A stretch of DNA of 64,000 nt from Leptospiraceae bacterium (GTDB lineage Bacteria > Spirochaetota > Leptospiria > Leptospirales > Leptospiraceae), in NCBI GenBank assembly GCA_024233875.1, contig JACKPB010000014.1, positions 29,216 through 93,215 of the forward strand, read 5' to 3'. The number at the start of each line of letters is the position of its first letter. The stretch's first letter is position 1. This document shows, in pieces, positions 46,019 through 55,737 of this stretch. The notes under the pieces are model-generated. The model saw nothing but the letters and a program-made list of their open reading frames with translations. It made no database searches and was not told where the DNA came from. Made by a program: the position numbers and the translations under genes.

Positions 46019-47953
46019 TTATTTCTTGTTTCTGGGATTGTTTCTATTTCTTCTCGGAGGTGGATTCTGTACTACAGTTGTCTGAACAGTCGGTGCAAGT
46101 TCTTTCTTGGATTTAGAATATTTGTTTGTATAGACCTGTTGTGCAATCGAGAGAACATTCTGCATTGTCCAGTAGAGGGTAACACCGGAAGGCATGGACC
46201 AGAAGAAATAGAGCATGATGACAGGCATGATGTACATCATTGTCTTTTGGTTTGGATCACTGGATACAGAAGTCATTTGTGTTTGAATGATCTGGGTCGC
46301 TACCATAATGAGGGGCAGGATGTTTAAGCTCAGACCGGTAGCTCCACCCAAAAAGGCAGGGCTATTCCAAACTGTATCGGGTTCGCTCAGGTCTGTGATC
46401 CAGAGAAATGGAGATTTCCAGAGATCGATTGTATCACTGAACGCCGTATAAAGTGCTATGAAGATCGGAATCTGAATGAGCATAGGAAGACAACCACCCA
46501 TAGGATTGGCATTGTGCTTCTTGTACAATTCCATGACCTTCTGCTGTTTGACGGCAGGGTCTTTTTCGTATTTTTGGTTGATTTCCTGGATGAGAGGATT
46601 CAACTCCTGCATTTTTTTCATACTCTCTGCTTGCTTCTGGTTGAGAGGATAGAAAACCATTTTGAAAAGAATCGCAAAGACTACAATGCACCATCCATAA
46701 TTGGGGATGGCATAGTGATACAATTGCTTGAGAAGCCAGACAATTCCATTTCGGAAAGGAGTGGTTAGACCCTGGTTGAAAGATTTGTTCAGGTTTTCAC
46801 TGAGGTTGGCAAAAGGATTTCCTTCCTGTTTTACTTTGGGATCAAAATTGGAATCCCGGAAAACCATTCCATCGCGTTCCCGAATACCGACATAGGCAGC
46901 ATATTCATATTCCTGGGATGTGTTGGGTGCTAGCTTAGAATTTTCATAAACGCCGAGGATACCCGAAATATTTTTGTCTCTATTGTCGAGGATCAATTCT
47001 CCCGGACCTTTTTTGTCCAGAGGATTGAGGACAGCAATGAAGTATCTACTTCCCGCGCCCCAAAATTCAAAGTTTTTCCCACCGGAAGAAACTCTTTCGA
47101 AACGTTTGTCCTCATTTCCGGAAGAAAACATTTTGGAAAAGAAACCATCGTTGGAGATTCCGTCTACACTGTCTTTGAAAGATCCGTCGAGGTAGTAAAA
47201 GCGGAAGTAGTGCATTTGATCGCGGTCATTGAGCGGACCATCTTTTAGGGGACCCAAACTTCCGAAACCTCTGAAGAAAAGTGGTTTTCCTGAGGTTACA
47301 ATCTGACTGGGCTCGGTTCCGATGTTGGTGTAAGAAATCTTGAATCGGAAGTAATTTTCCTTTTGGTAGAAAATGTACTCCTTGTCCAAACGAATCGTAG
47401 TTCCGGGAAGAACGGTTGAAAATTTGACACGATTGTTTGCCGGGTCTTTTTCCACCGCAAAGTTCACATGGTTGAAAGGGGAGGAGGGGATGTAGTCAAT
47501 TTCTTCAGAGGGATTGAAGTCAAAACCCAGATCACGGGAAATCTCTACAGCCTTGTAGGTTTCCTTTTCCCATTGAACACTCATGTTTTCATCTTTGGCA
47601 ATGAGAACTTCTGTTCCATCCATGTTTTTGTAGTTTTTAATATAGTATTTCTCTATTCTTCCCCCTTTGGAACTCAACTTCACTAAATAGGGGTCAGTTT
47701 TGATATGAATGGTCTCAATCTCTTCCGGAGGTACGATCTTTACGGGAGGTAGGTTTACCGGTTTCTTATCTTTTTCAGCTGTTTCGGTAGGCTTGGAATC
47801 TGGGGCATCCTTGGGAGTTTCAGCTTGTTGTTCTACTTTTTTAGTGGGTTTTTTTTGGGGAGGTTTGGGGGGAAAGAAGATGAAGGTGATTGCCATCCAA
47901 ACACCCATGCTCAAGAGTATGGCAAGAAATAATCTCTGCTGTCTGTTTTCCAT
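46019..47953 (-). CDS. yidC: Membrane protein insertase YidC
   Basis: 644 residues. Inserts and folds inner-membrane proteins with or without SecYEG. An N-terminal membrane helix (about 8-27), a Pro/Lys-rich linker, the large periplasmic beta-sandwich of the Gram-negative form, and the five-helix core (YGWCIVVFAILFKMVFYPLNQKQ, GGCLPMLIQIPIFIALY, MPVIMLYFFWSMPSGVTLYWT) are visible. The start codon overlaps the yidD stop (TAATG). Confidence 0.95.
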   Translation of the reverse strand: MENRQQRLFLAILLSMGVWMAITFIFFPPKPPQKKPTKKVEQQAETPKDAPDSKPTETAEKDKKPVNLPPVKIVPPEEIETIHIKTDPYLVKLSSKGGRIEKYYIKNYKNMDGTEVLIAKDENMSVQWEKETYKAVEISRDLGFDFNPSEEIDYIPSSPFNHVNFAVEKDPANNRVKFSTVLPGTTIRLDKEYIFYQKENYFRFKISYTNIGTEPSQIVTSGKPLFFRGFGSLGPLKDGPLNDRDQMHYFRFYYLDGSFKDSVDGISNDGFFSKMFSSGNEDKRFERVSSGGKNFEFWGAGSRYFIAVLNPLDKKGPGELILDNRDKNISGILGVYENSKLAPNTSQEYEYAAYVGIRERDGMVFRDSNFDPKVKQEGNPFANLSENLNKSFNQGLTTPFRNGIVWLLKQLYHYAIPNYGWCIVVFAILFKMVFYPLNQKQAESMKKMQELNPLIQEINQKYEKDPAVKQQKVMELYKKHNANPMGGCLPMLIQIPIFIALYTAFSDTIDLWKSPFLWITDLSEPDTVWNSPAFLGGATGLSLNILPLIMVATQIIQTQMTSVSSDPNQKTMMYIMPVIMLYFFWSMPSGVTLYWTMQNVLSIAQQVYTNKYSKSKKELAPTVQTTVVQNPPPRRNRNNPRNKK

Positions 47954-48192
47954 TATTCTTTGGTATCCTTTCGTATAGTATCCGGGACGGGATCAAATCC
48001 TCCCGGAGAGAGTGGATTGCATCTGAGAATTCTCAAAAATGTCAGAAAAAAGGCTCTGAAAAATGAGAGTTGGGAGAATGCAATCAATGCATATTCTGAA
48101 CAGGAAGGCGTAAACCTACAACTGGGCGGTAAAATAGGAGAGATGAGTTTTTTATAAGTCTGAATAAGAAAAATAGCGACTTTATTCGCCAT
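47953..48192 (-). CDS. yidD: YidD membrane protein insertion efficiency factor
   Basis: 79 residues with the family core SCRFTPSCSEYALIAF (three Cys region) and CNPLSPGGFDPVP. A small amphipathic protein on the inner membrane that helps YidC. Overlaps rnpA by 11 bases and yidC by one. Confidence 0.95.
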   Translation of the reverse strand: MANKVAIFLIQTYKKLISPILPPSCRFTPSCSEYALIAFSQLSFFRAFFLTFLRILRCNPLSPGGFDPVPDTIRKDTKE

Positions 48193-48517
48193 GAAACCTA
48201 CTCAAAACTTTACTCAGAATGTTTTTTCTATCTTGTAATTTCATATCGGAAAATTCTTTTCCCGCTACCAGCGCTATGTCATATCCCTCGGGGAATCCGA
48301 TCTCGGAATCCTGACTCAATACCCTGAGAACTCTTTTGGTTCGATTTCTCTGGACAGAATTTTTAGAAGTCTTATCTGAACAGAAAAGAAACCTATTCCC
48401 TGAGGAATGGTTTCTTCTTAAAATCACCCGAATGCTCTTAGAACTGAGTCGAATTCCTTCTTGAAATAGGGATCGGATCTCTATCTTGGATTTGAGAGTT
48501 TCCCTTTTTCCTGACAA
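48182..48517 (-). CDS. rnpA: Ribonuclease P protein component
   Basis: 111 residues from a TTG start. The conserved helix RNRTKRVLRVL (RNR motif) and the phenylalanine/lysine-rich central sheet match RnpA, which binds M1 RNA to mature tRNA 5' ends. It follows rpmH by ten bases, as in most bacteria. The RNA component is not in this window. Confidence 0.9.
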   Translation of the reverse strand: MSGKRETLKSKIEIRSLFQEGIRLSSKSIRVILRRNHSSGNRFLFCSDKTSKNSVQRNRTKRVLRVLSQDSEIGFPEGYDIALVAGKEFSDMKLQDRKNILSKVLSRFHGE

Positions 48518-48527
48518 TCAGATTGTA

Positions 48528-48689
48528 TTAGAATTTCTTACCGATCTTTTCGTCAGAAACGGTGAGTTTGTGTCTTCCCTTCAATCTTCTTCTCGCCAAA
48601 ACAGCTCTTCCGCCAACAGTCGCCATGCGAGAACGGAATCCGTGTGTTCTGACTCTTTTAATCTTACTGGGTTGATATGTTCTTTTCAT
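48528..48689 (-). CDS. rpmH: Ribosomal protein L34
   Basis: 53 residues, short and highly basic: MKRTYQPSKIKRVRTHGFRS, then RMATVGGRAVLARRRLKGRH, with a C-terminal extension KLTVSDEKIGKKF. First gene of the rpmH-rnpA-yidD-yidC-jag-mnmE cluster. The 277 bases between it and the lipoprotein gene at 48967 hold its promoter; I saw no DnaA boxes there. Confidence 0.95.
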   Translation of the reverse strand: MKRTYQPSKIKRVRTHGFRSRMATVGGRAVLARRRLKGRHKLTVSDEKIGKKF

Positions 48690-48966
48690 ATTTTTACCTT
48701 ATGTGGTCCTTAAATAATTGCATTCATTCAAAAATTATGCGTTTTCCTAACCTGAAATCTAAACGCTCGATCAAATTTTATTTGTAATTCCCTTAAAAAA
48801 GGAACTAATACTTTTTGAATTCTGTGATTTTTAGTCAGAATCATGTACTGGAATCTAGCGTCAAGTACAAAATATTCAGTTCTTTAGAGTCCTTTCTCTT
48901 GTTTTTCAAAAAAAAAATGCATTCTGTTTCCGTCTTTCATGGAGAATGAACACTACGAATTTCTCC

Positions 48967-49905
48967 TTATAGATCTTCTTTTTCCATTTTCCATTTGTTC
49001 TTGTGTCTGTAGAGTTTTCCTTTTCGGGTGGGCTCTTCTGACAGTCCATTTTCATAAAGGAAGAAACTGATCGTGTTTTCATCTATCCACACCGGGTCGG
49101 ATCCTGTCCAATCCCGGAATTCCAGATTCAACTCTCTTTCCAGCTTTTTTTCGAGAATAGAGTAGATCTGAATTCCGTTTTTGCAATAGGTTGTGTTGGG
49201 ACAAAAAAATGCGGTCACAAACCGTTTTCGATCCGGGCTGACTTCCGGAAAATCAATCAAATTGATCTTCTGTCCGGAAAGATGTACTCCGATAAGAGAT
49301 CCGCCTTCGTAAACTGAGGATTGAATGATATGAAGGTCAATTTCCTCGATAAATTCTATATAATTGAAAAATATGGCTGACTCATCCTCACTCGGATTGT
49401 CTTCAAACTCCATGACATTGTCGTCATTCAGGAGTACCTGGAGTTTGGCTCCCTGACGTTTCGCAGGGACGCCTTCCTGAAGTACAATTTTTTCCACAGC
49501 CCGATAGCATTGGAGGGAATTTTCCATTCCAACACAGATCTCTTCGAGATGCTCCGGAACAAATCCATTCCCTGATTTGGGTGGATCCTTTGAAATTTCA
49601 TCTTCAGGAATCCATCCTTTTTTCCCTCTCCACTCTACATAGACCCAATCTTCCTTCTTTGCTTCCTCAGGAAGTTCTTTGAATCTGGAACGAAAGGGTA
49701 GGTTGGCCAGAACTTTAGAAGAGTCATCGGCAGACTCATAGAGTTCGGATCCATCGAGAACATTCACATAGCTCAGAAAGTCATCTACTTCGAGGTTTGC
49801 TTCCGAAGTGTCGACTTCTTCCTTTGAAGTCTTATCTATCAAAAAGCAGGAAGAAAAAAGAGTTATCAGTGAGAAAAATATTAAATTTCGAATCCGAAAA
49901 TTCAT
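48967..49905 (-). CDS. SH3-domain lipoprotein
   Basis: 312 residues from the ATG at 49905 (MNFRIRNLIFFSLITLFSSC), a lipoprotein signal with Cys20 as the lipidated residue; an upstream TTG would add three residues. A bacterial SH3-like domain follows (YVNVLDGSELYESADDSS..., WVYVEWRGKKGWIPEDE, about 48-105). The remaining 200 residues include PDRKRFVTAFFCPNTTYCKNG and are not recognisable. Probably anchored in the outer or inner membrane facing the periplasm. Confidence 0.7.
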   Translation of the reverse strand: MNFRIRNLIFFSLITLFSSCFLIDKTSKEEVDTSEANLEVDDFLSYVNVLDGSELYESADDSSKVLANLPFRSRFKELPEEAKKEDWVYVEWRGKKGWIPEDEISKDPPKSGNGFVPEHLEEICVGMENSLQCYRAVEKIVLQEGVPAKRQGAKLQVLLNDDNVMEFEDNPSEDESAIFFNYIEFIEEIDLHIIQSSVYEGGSLIGVHLSGQKINLIDFPEVSPDRKRFVTAFFCPNTTYCKNGIQIYSILEKKLERELNLEFRDWTGSDPVWIDENTISFFLYENGLSEEPTRKGKLYRHKNKWKMEKEDL

Positions 49906-50042
49906 TACTGGCAAGAGTTTTCCTGTAAATATAAGTGTAAATCTTTTTTAGAAGCATTATGGAGAGGTGGTAGAAAAATTCTTTTGCTCTCAGGGAAACC
50001 TTGGACTCAATTGCAATACTTACAAAATTTTAAGAGTTTATT

Positions 50043-50206
50043 CACTCATCTTACGCAGTATTTTATTTTTCTAATTTTTTTTAGTTTAAAATCAAAATCA
50101 TTTTTTGCTAATAAATCAATAAAAATATTTGTTTGGGCGATAGCCCAAGCTACCGGCAAGCTCCCTGCAACCTCACATTTCGCTTCTTTGCGTAATGTGA
50201 GTTATT
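50043..50206 (+). repeat. Paired-hairpin element, copy 1
   Basis: Starts CTCATCTTACGCA (50045) after an AT-rich stretch and ends GCGTAATGTGAGTTAT. Contains hairpin 1 (TTGGGC-GATA-GCCCAA) and hairpin 2 (CTCACATT-T-CGC...GCG-T-AATGTGAG, 50172-50201). Aligns along its length with 50239-50429 and, in inverse orientation, with 63369-63470. Resembles a non-autonomous element (MITE-like); no transposase inside. The 660-bp gap 49906-50565 otherwise shows only AT-rich sequence. Confidence 0.6.
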
Positions 50207-50238
50207 AAATAGATTTCTCTAATCGAATTAGATTATGT

Positions 50239-50429
50239 CTCACCTTATGCAATTTTTTATTCTTCTAAACATTTTAATTGTTTTATGTAAAATCATATTT
50301 TACTGATATATCATTAAAATAGGGGTTTGGGGACGATGAGTCCTTGGTTGGTGAGCCGGGTCGAACCATTACCGAAAGGCTCTCTTTCCTTATCCTCACC
50401 TTTTGCATGAAGCGTATAAGCTGAGTTAT
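50239..50429 (+). repeat. Paired-hairpin element, copy 2
   Basis: Tandem neighbour of copy 1, 32 bases downstream. Starts CTCACCTTATGCA and ends CGTATAAGCTGAGTTAT. The first hairpin is kept as GGAC-GATGA-GTCC and the second is decayed. An ACCGAAAGGCTC block between the hairpins is shared with the 63.4-kb copy. Confidence 0.6.
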
Positions 50430-50565
50430 GTCTTATTGTATATTTATGAATTGAAAGGATATTTCCTTAAGCATTTACTTGATAATAAAAGAGACATAAA
50501 TTGCTTAATCTTTAAAATGAATTTCTTCTTGATTCTATTTTTCTAAATGTCGATAAAGACTTAGG

Positions 50566-52638
50566 ATGTCTTCAGATTATATTTATGTTCAAAATGCAGC
50601 AAAGATTAGCAACCTTTCTAAACGGATAATCAATTGGATTTTTGATAAACAACAAAAAGCAGAACAAACCTTTAAAATCGGGGGGATATTTCCTGAAACA
50701 TTCATTACCTTAGATGACGTTCAGCACCTCATCAATGAAAGTGATTCACTCACAGAAGGTGAAAGAAAAGAATCCGCTTTTAATGAAAGCCTCGAAGAGT
50801 TCTTGGATATCAAGAATGATGGTAGGGAGACTATAGTGTATCTCTATCCGATATTTCAGATCATAAGTGGAAAAATCAAATGTAAGATTGCTCTCATTGC
50901 ACCCAACTCAAACACTCAGGTGCCAAAAGATCCCTATCGTAGAGCCTGTTTCGACTATTCTACCAAAGTGATCAATACTATCTTTGATTCCATTCCGGTA
51001 AATGTCTACGGCTTGAAGTCAAAAACTTATGTTACGGGGAAGAGGTTCACCAGAAAATTAGAAAATGGTGAGCTCATGGTCAATGCAAGTCATCCCACTG
51101 TTGAAAATTATTTTGGTGAGCTTATCAAGAGGGCATTTGCCCCTTACAAAGAACATGAGATCAAAGATTTTCTAGAGGATGTAATCAAGTTCGCAAAAAG
51201 TAAGCGTGATGCGTTTGAAGTTCTTCCTGGATTTCACCTAACAAATACACCTTCCGGAAATGATCTGGAATTGCATTTAAAAGAATATTTCTACGGATTG
51301 GAATTGTATTTATTTCATATGGCAAAAACCGTATCACTTGAGAATATAAATTCTGCGATAGTGTCTTATAAGAATAAGTTCGCTGCAAACAATAAAGATG
51401 TCCCCTCTTCAGAACAGGTACAGGAATTGTCTCAGATCAATTCTGAAATGATCCTCTTGCCCGAACTCAGTAAAAACTCAAATGCTTGCAGTCAAATGAT
51501 GCAGATCATCACCGAGCTGAGGGGGAGGTTGGACAAGCAGAAAGAAGAAGAAGAAAAAGAATGGGTTGAAAAACAATACAAAGAATTAGAAAAGAAAATC
51601 TCAGAATTTTCTAAAAACAATTCTACAATGTTTTATTTAAACCTGGATGAGTATGTTGGAAAGATAGAAGCGGATGCAAAGCCCGAACAGATTGCTGAGC
51701 TAAAGAAAAAAATCAAAGAAAATGTTTTTGTAAAATTTGCCTCACACAATCTAAACCAGGAAGGCTCATTTGCTGTTCTGACTGCAGATCCGGGATATTT
51801 GATCAAAGTTGTCTATACATTAAAACTACAATCTCTTACAAATCCTAAGTTCCAGGATCAGTATGAAGTAGCTAAGACTCTGTACGGACAATATGAATCC
51901 ATGCGAAGTATCACGCTGGATGCAAAATTAACTCCTGAAGAAAGAGAAGAGTACAAACGAAAACTTAAAGAACTCGAATCCGGGAAGAAAGAATCTACAG
52001 AACCCAGTTTCGAATTCAATCAGCAGGCGGCTGTACTTTCCGGCACCGGTGTGGCTATGATTGCCGGCGGTGCGTTTATGTTCACCGAACAATTTGATTA
52101 CATACTTTTTGGTGGTGTAGCTTCTTTCGTCGTTGGAGCAATTGTTGGGTTTATATTCCGTAAAAAAAATGGTCCTGTAGATACCGGTAAGGATTTGAAG
52201 TCTTCCAAACCTGTTTCAACTCTCTTGAAGGTAGCAGAAGAAATCGTTTACAAGGGTAGTACTACAATAGGTGATCAGCTCAGAACCAAAGACAGTCTGG
52301 AAAAAATTGCATCTAAAAACGTAGACCTGTTCAGAAAGAGATACGAGCCATTTGCGAAAGAAAAAAGTGATGAGAAAATCATTACTTCAGTCGTTAAGAT
52401 TTTATCATCCAACTGTGTTACCATTCGGGTACCCAAAGAAAATGTTCCGGATGGAAAGCCATCTACAATCTATATCAAAAAAGGTGACTTCAAATCTAAG
52501 GTCTTTAGAGAAAATGTAGTCAAGTATTTGCAGGAAGAATCCTCCTTGAAAAAGAAAGGGCTCAATGAGAAGTATTATGGATTTCTAATTCATGCTGTTG
52601 AGATTGATTACGCTAGATATCTAAAGAGTGGCGGTTGA
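50566..52638 (+). CDS. Large hypothetical protein with two membrane segments
   Basis: 690 residues, acidic and Lys-rich, mostly helical. A coiled-coil-like run occurs near residues 315-350 (KQKEEEEKEWVEKQYKELEKKI), and two hydrophobic segments near 490-530 (VLSGTGVAMIAGGAFMF, YILFGGVASFVVGAIVGFIF) are followed by a ~155-residue soluble tail. No signal peptide, so most of it should face the cytosol. I do not recognise a family. The ATG has only a weak AGG upstream. It stands alone after the hairpin elements, with a terminator behind it. Confidence 0.7.
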   Translation: MSSDYIYVQNAAKISNLSKRIINWIFDKQQKAEQTFKIGGIFPETFITLDDVQHLINESDSLTEGERKESAFNESLEEFLDIKNDGRETIVYLYPIFQIISGKIKCKIALIAPNSNTQVPKDPYRRACFDYSTKVINTIFDSIPVNVYGLKSKTYVTGKRFTRKLENGELMVNASHPTVENYFGELIKRAFAPYKEHEIKDFLEDVIKFAKSKRDAFEVLPGFHLTNTPSGNDLELHLKEYFYGLELYLFHMAKTVSLENINSAIVSYKNKFAANNKDVPSSEQVQELSQINSEMILLPELSKNSNACSQMMQIITELRGRLDKQKEEEEKEWVEKQYKELEKKISEFSKNNSTMFYLNLDEYVGKIEADAKPEQIAELKKKIKENVFVKFASHNLNQEGSFAVLTADPGYLIKVVYTLKLQSLTNPKFQDQYEVAKTLYGQYESMRSITLDAKLTPEEREEYKRKLKELESGKKESTEPSFEFNQQAAVLSGTGVAMIAGGAFMFTEQFDYILFGGVASFVVGAIVGFIFRKKNGPVDTGKDLKSSKPVSTLLKVAEEIVYKGSTTIGDQLRTKDSLEKIASKNVDLFRKRYEPFAKEKSDEKIITSVVKILSSNCVTIRVPKENVPDGKPSTIYIKKGDFKSKVFRENVVKYLQEESSLKKKGLNEKYYGFLIHAVEIDYARYLKSGG

Positions 52639-52654
52639 GAGTGGTGGGAATTGT

Positions 52655-52682
52655 CTGACGAATCGATTTCTCGATTCATCAG
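52655..52682. terminator. Stem-loop between convergent genes
   Basis: CTGA-GAATCGA pairs with TCGATTC-TCAG (one C/A mismatch) over a TTTC loop, between the ends of the large hypothetical gene and the VOC gene. T-run on the plus side is short. Confidence 0.55.
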
Positions 52683-52694
52683 ATCGATGGAAAA

Positions 52695-53162
52695 TTATTT
52701 TCCCAGAGCTTTGATCACATCCTCGGGAGCTTGAACTAATTCTACAAGTACACCTTCGGAACACATAGGAAATTCTTCATTTCCTTTGGGGTGAATGAAA
52801 CAAACATTGTATCCGGAAGCACCCTTTCTGATTCCACCGGGAGTGAATCGGACCTTTTTTTCTTCACTCAGCCATTTTACACAGGCCTCGAGATCATCTA
52901 TCCAGAGTCCGATATGATTGAGTTTGGGTTCATGAACTTTTGGGCTTTTGGCGGGATCAATGGGTTGCATGAGATCTACCTCAACTGCATAGGGACCCTC
53001 TCCAATTCGAGCAATGTCCTCATCAACATTTTCTTTTTCGCTCTTGAAATTCCCGGTGATTGTCAAACCCATGATATCACCCCAGAAATTTTTTAACTTG
53101 GATTTGTCTTCCCCACCGATAGCTATTTGTTGAATTCCTAATACTTTGAACGGTCTATCCAT
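52695..53162 (-). CDS. VOC/glyoxalase-family protein
   Basis: 155 residues from ATG 53162, chosen because AGGAGG lies 6 bases upstream; a longer frame adds residues of gyrA origin. Two beta-alpha-beta-beta-beta modules are visible: VLGIQQIAIGGEDKSKLKNFW and LNHIGLWIDDLEACVKWL, with HxG metal-ligand-like HIG and a late Glu in LVELVQAP. Lactoylglutathione lyase-like, possibly an epimerase; the substrate is unknown. It overlaps the gyrA stop by eight bases and so is translationally coupled to it. Confidence 0.8.
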   Translation of the reverse strand: MDRPFKVLGIQQIAIGGEDKSKLKNFWGDIMGLTITGNFKSEKENVDEDIARIGEGPYAVEVDLMQPIDPAKSPKVHEPKLNHIGLWIDDLEACVKWLSEEKKVRFTPGGIRKGASGYNVCFIHPKGNEEFPMCSEGVLVELVQAPEDVIKALGK

Positions 53163-55683
53163 TATTTTCCTCCTCTCTATCCGATATGATAGCAAAATCT
53201 ACTATACGATCGTCTTCTTTCAAATTGACGATCCTAACACCTACTGTGGCTCTTCCTACCTTAGAAACTTCATTCGAGTCGATTCGTATGATCATTCCCG
53301 ATAGAGCCATGACTATGATTTCATCATCCTTGGAAATTGAAGCTATTCGGACGGCATCTCCATTTTTTTCGGTGATCTTTAGATATGCCATACCTCTTCC
53401 GCCGCGACCCTTAGTAGCAAATTCGGAATAATCTGTCTTCTTTCCATAGCCATGTTCGGTGAGGACAATTAGTTCCATATCTTCGCGAACTATTGCCACA
53501 CCCGCAACTTCATCTTCCTTATCCAATCGCATTCCAATAACACCCCCTGCCGATCTTCCCTGGCATTTGAGTTTGGTGAGGTTGGCGCGGACAGCAAGAC
53601 CCTTTCGGCTTCCGATAAAAATATCTTCTTTGTCATCTATAATGTCTACGAAGAGAAGTGAATCATCTTCGCGTAAATTTATGGCTATGATTCCATTTTT
53701 TCTTGCCCGGGAAAATTCTGAAAGGAAGGTCTTTTTAATGATCCCACGCTTGGTTGCCATAGCCAGAGGTCGTTCATCAAATTCTTTTACAGTACAGATG
53801 GAAGTGATGACTTCGTTGGCCGAAATGTTGATCAGGGCACGGAGGGATTTTCCGCGGGCTTCCTTGGAGGCTATCGGCAATTCATAGACCTTCATTACAT
53901 AAAGCTTTCCCTTATCAGAAAAGAGCATGAGGAAGTCATGTGTGGATGCGATACGTATCATTTTGATCACATCGTCACGCTTGGCTGACATTCCCTGGAC
54001 TCCTTTCCCTCCACGCTTCTGGCGCTTAAACGTATCGAGTGGTAGACGTTTGATGAATTGATCTTCAGAAATCTGAACTACAACGTTTTCATCAGCAATC
54101 AGGTCCTCTGCATCGAATCCGGTTGAATCCACACTTTCGTGGCTGATCTCTGTTCTTCGTTTGTTGCCAAACTTTTTGGAAACTTCCTGAAGTTCTGTGG
54201 TCACTATCTCACTCACTCTTTCGGGTTTAGCGAGAATGTCTTTCAGATCTTCTATCTTCGCCCGAATGAGTTCGAGTTCATCCATGATCTTTTTGACTTC
54301 AAGAGAGGTCAGTCTCTGGAGTCTCATATCCAGAATAGAATCAGTCTGAACTTCAGAAAGCGGGAAAGCTGACATCAGGGATGTCTTGGCTTCTGAAGGA
54401 TTTTGAGAGGATCTTATGATGCGTATGACTTCATCTATATTGTCGAGAGCAATCTTTAAGCCTTCGAGAATATGGGCCCTTTCCTCGGCTTTCCTCAGAT
54501 CGAACTTCGTTCTTCTAACGATGACTTCATTTCTATGTTCAACGAAAGCGTTCAGAAGCTCTTTCAGGTTGAATATCTTCGGCTTGCCATTGTGAATCGC
54601 AAGCATTGTGATACCATAACTTACCTGCAACTGGGTTAGCTTGAAGAGTTGATTGAGAATGACCTGGGAATTATAATCTTTTTTAATATGAATTTCAATT
54701 CGAATCCCTTTCCGGTCGGAAAGATCGAGAATCTCTGAGATACCTTCGACTGTCTTTTCGTTTACGAGGTCTCCGATTTTTTCGAGAAGAGTTCTCTTAT
54801 TGACCTGGTAGGGAATTTCGGTAATGACAATGATGTCTTTCCCTTTGGCACCCTCTTCGATGTCTACTTTCGAACGGATGCGGATGGAACCCTTTCCGGT
54901 ATTGTATGCCGAATGAAGTCCATCTCCTCCAATGATGATACCGGCTGTGGGGAAATCCGGGCCGGGCATGATTTTTAATAATTCAGAAATTGTAATCTCA
55001 GGATTACGTATTACAGCAATAGTTGCTTCTATGGCTTCTACTAAATTGTGAGACGGAATGTTGGTCGCCATACCGACTGCAATACCGGAGGAACCATTAA
55101 CAAGAAGGTTTGGAAAATTGGCAGGTAATACATCGGGTTGTTCTTTGGTATCATCAAAGTTAGGTGAGAAGTTTACAGTTTCTTTTTCGATGTCTCTGAG
55201 AAGCTCTTCGGCGACTTTTTCCAGTCGGGCTTCTGTATAACGATAGGCGGCAGGGTTGTCTCCATCGATAGACCCGAAGTTACCCTGACCATCAATCAGA
55301 GGAACACGAAGGGAGAAATCCTGAACCAGACGAACCAGAGTATCGTAAACAGCAGTGTCACCATGCGGATGGTAGTTACCGATGACTTCCCCGACGATCT
55401 TAGCGCATTTTACATAAGCTCGATCACTTCTCCAGGCTCTTTCGTTCATTGCATGAAGGATTCTTCTGTGAACGGGCTTCAAACCATCCCTTACATCGGG
55501 AAGTGCCCGACCGACAATTACACTCATCGCATAGCCCAGATAAGCGTCTTTCATCTGGTCTTCAACTTCGATAGGAATGACCCGAATACCGTTCTGAATC
55601 GCCTGAGCTATATCGGGTCTGGAGGCTGTGCTAAAGTTTAAACTACGTTCTTCTTTGGGGGCTGGATGTTCTTCCTGGGTCAT
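53155..55683 (-). CDS. gyrA: DNA gyrase subunit A
   Basis: 842 residues. Breaks and rejoins DNA to introduce negative supercoils together with GyrB. Catalytic Tyr149 lies in AAYRYTE, the quinolone-determining segment reads HPHGDTAVYD (Thr110 and Asp114 at E. coli positions 83 and 87), and the GyrA-box is RQKRGGKGVQG, which marks gyrase rather than topoisomerase IV. The N-terminus is about 27 residues longer than in E. coli. gyrB is not adjacent; the upstream neighbour is a potassium transporter. Confidence 0.95.
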   Translation of the reverse strand: MTQEEHPAPKEERSLNFSTASRPDIAQAIQNGIRVIPIEVEDQMKDAYLGYAMSVIVGRALPDVRDGLKPVHRRILHAMNERAWRSDRAYVKCAKIVGEVIGNYHPHGDTAVYDTLVRLVQDFSLRVPLIDGQGNFGSIDGDNPAAYRYTEARLEKVAEELLRDIEKETVNFSPNFDDTKEQPDVLPANFPNLLVNGSSGIAVGMATNIPSHNLVEAIEATIAVIRNPEITISELLKIMPGPDFPTAGIIIGGDGLHSAYNTGKGSIRIRSKVDIEEGAKGKDIIVITEIPYQVNKRTLLEKIGDLVNEKTVEGISEILDLSDRKGIRIEIHIKKDYNSQVILNQLFKLTQLQVSYGITMLAIHNGKPKIFNLKELLNAFVEHRNEVIVRRTKFDLRKAEERAHILEGLKIALDNIDEVIRIIRSSQNPSEAKTSLMSAFPLSEVQTDSILDMRLQRLTSLEVKKIMDELELIRAKIEDLKDILAKPERVSEIVTTELQEVSKKFGNKRRTEISHESVDSTGFDAEDLIADENVVVQISEDQFIKRLPLDTFKRQKRGGKGVQGMSAKRDDVIKMIRIASTHDFLMLFSDKGKLYVMKVYELPIASKEARGKSLRALINISANEVITSICTVKEFDERPLAMATKRGIIKKTFLSEFSRARKNGIIAINLREDDSLLFVDIIDDKEDIFIGSRKGLAVRANLTKLKCQGRSAGGVIGMRLDKEDEVAGVAIVREDMELIVLTEHGYGKKTDYSEFATKGRGGRGMAYLKITEKNGDAVRIASISKDDEIIVMALSGMIIRIDSNEVSKVGRATVGVRIVNLKEDDRIVDFAIISDREEENNG

Positions 55684-55737
55684 ATAAATATAACTATTTG
55701 AGCAGTAAAAATGGGGTCAAGGAAATTTGGTGGATTC

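Noticed and set aside
48690..48966. Replication origin next to rpmH
   Set aside because: No TTATCCACA-type DnaA boxes or AT-rich repeats were found, and dnaA is not in the window.
50043..50429. Integron attC sites or a group II intron
   Set aside because: The hairpins lack proper R/L core boxes and there is no integrase; no domain V or reverse transcriptase was seen.
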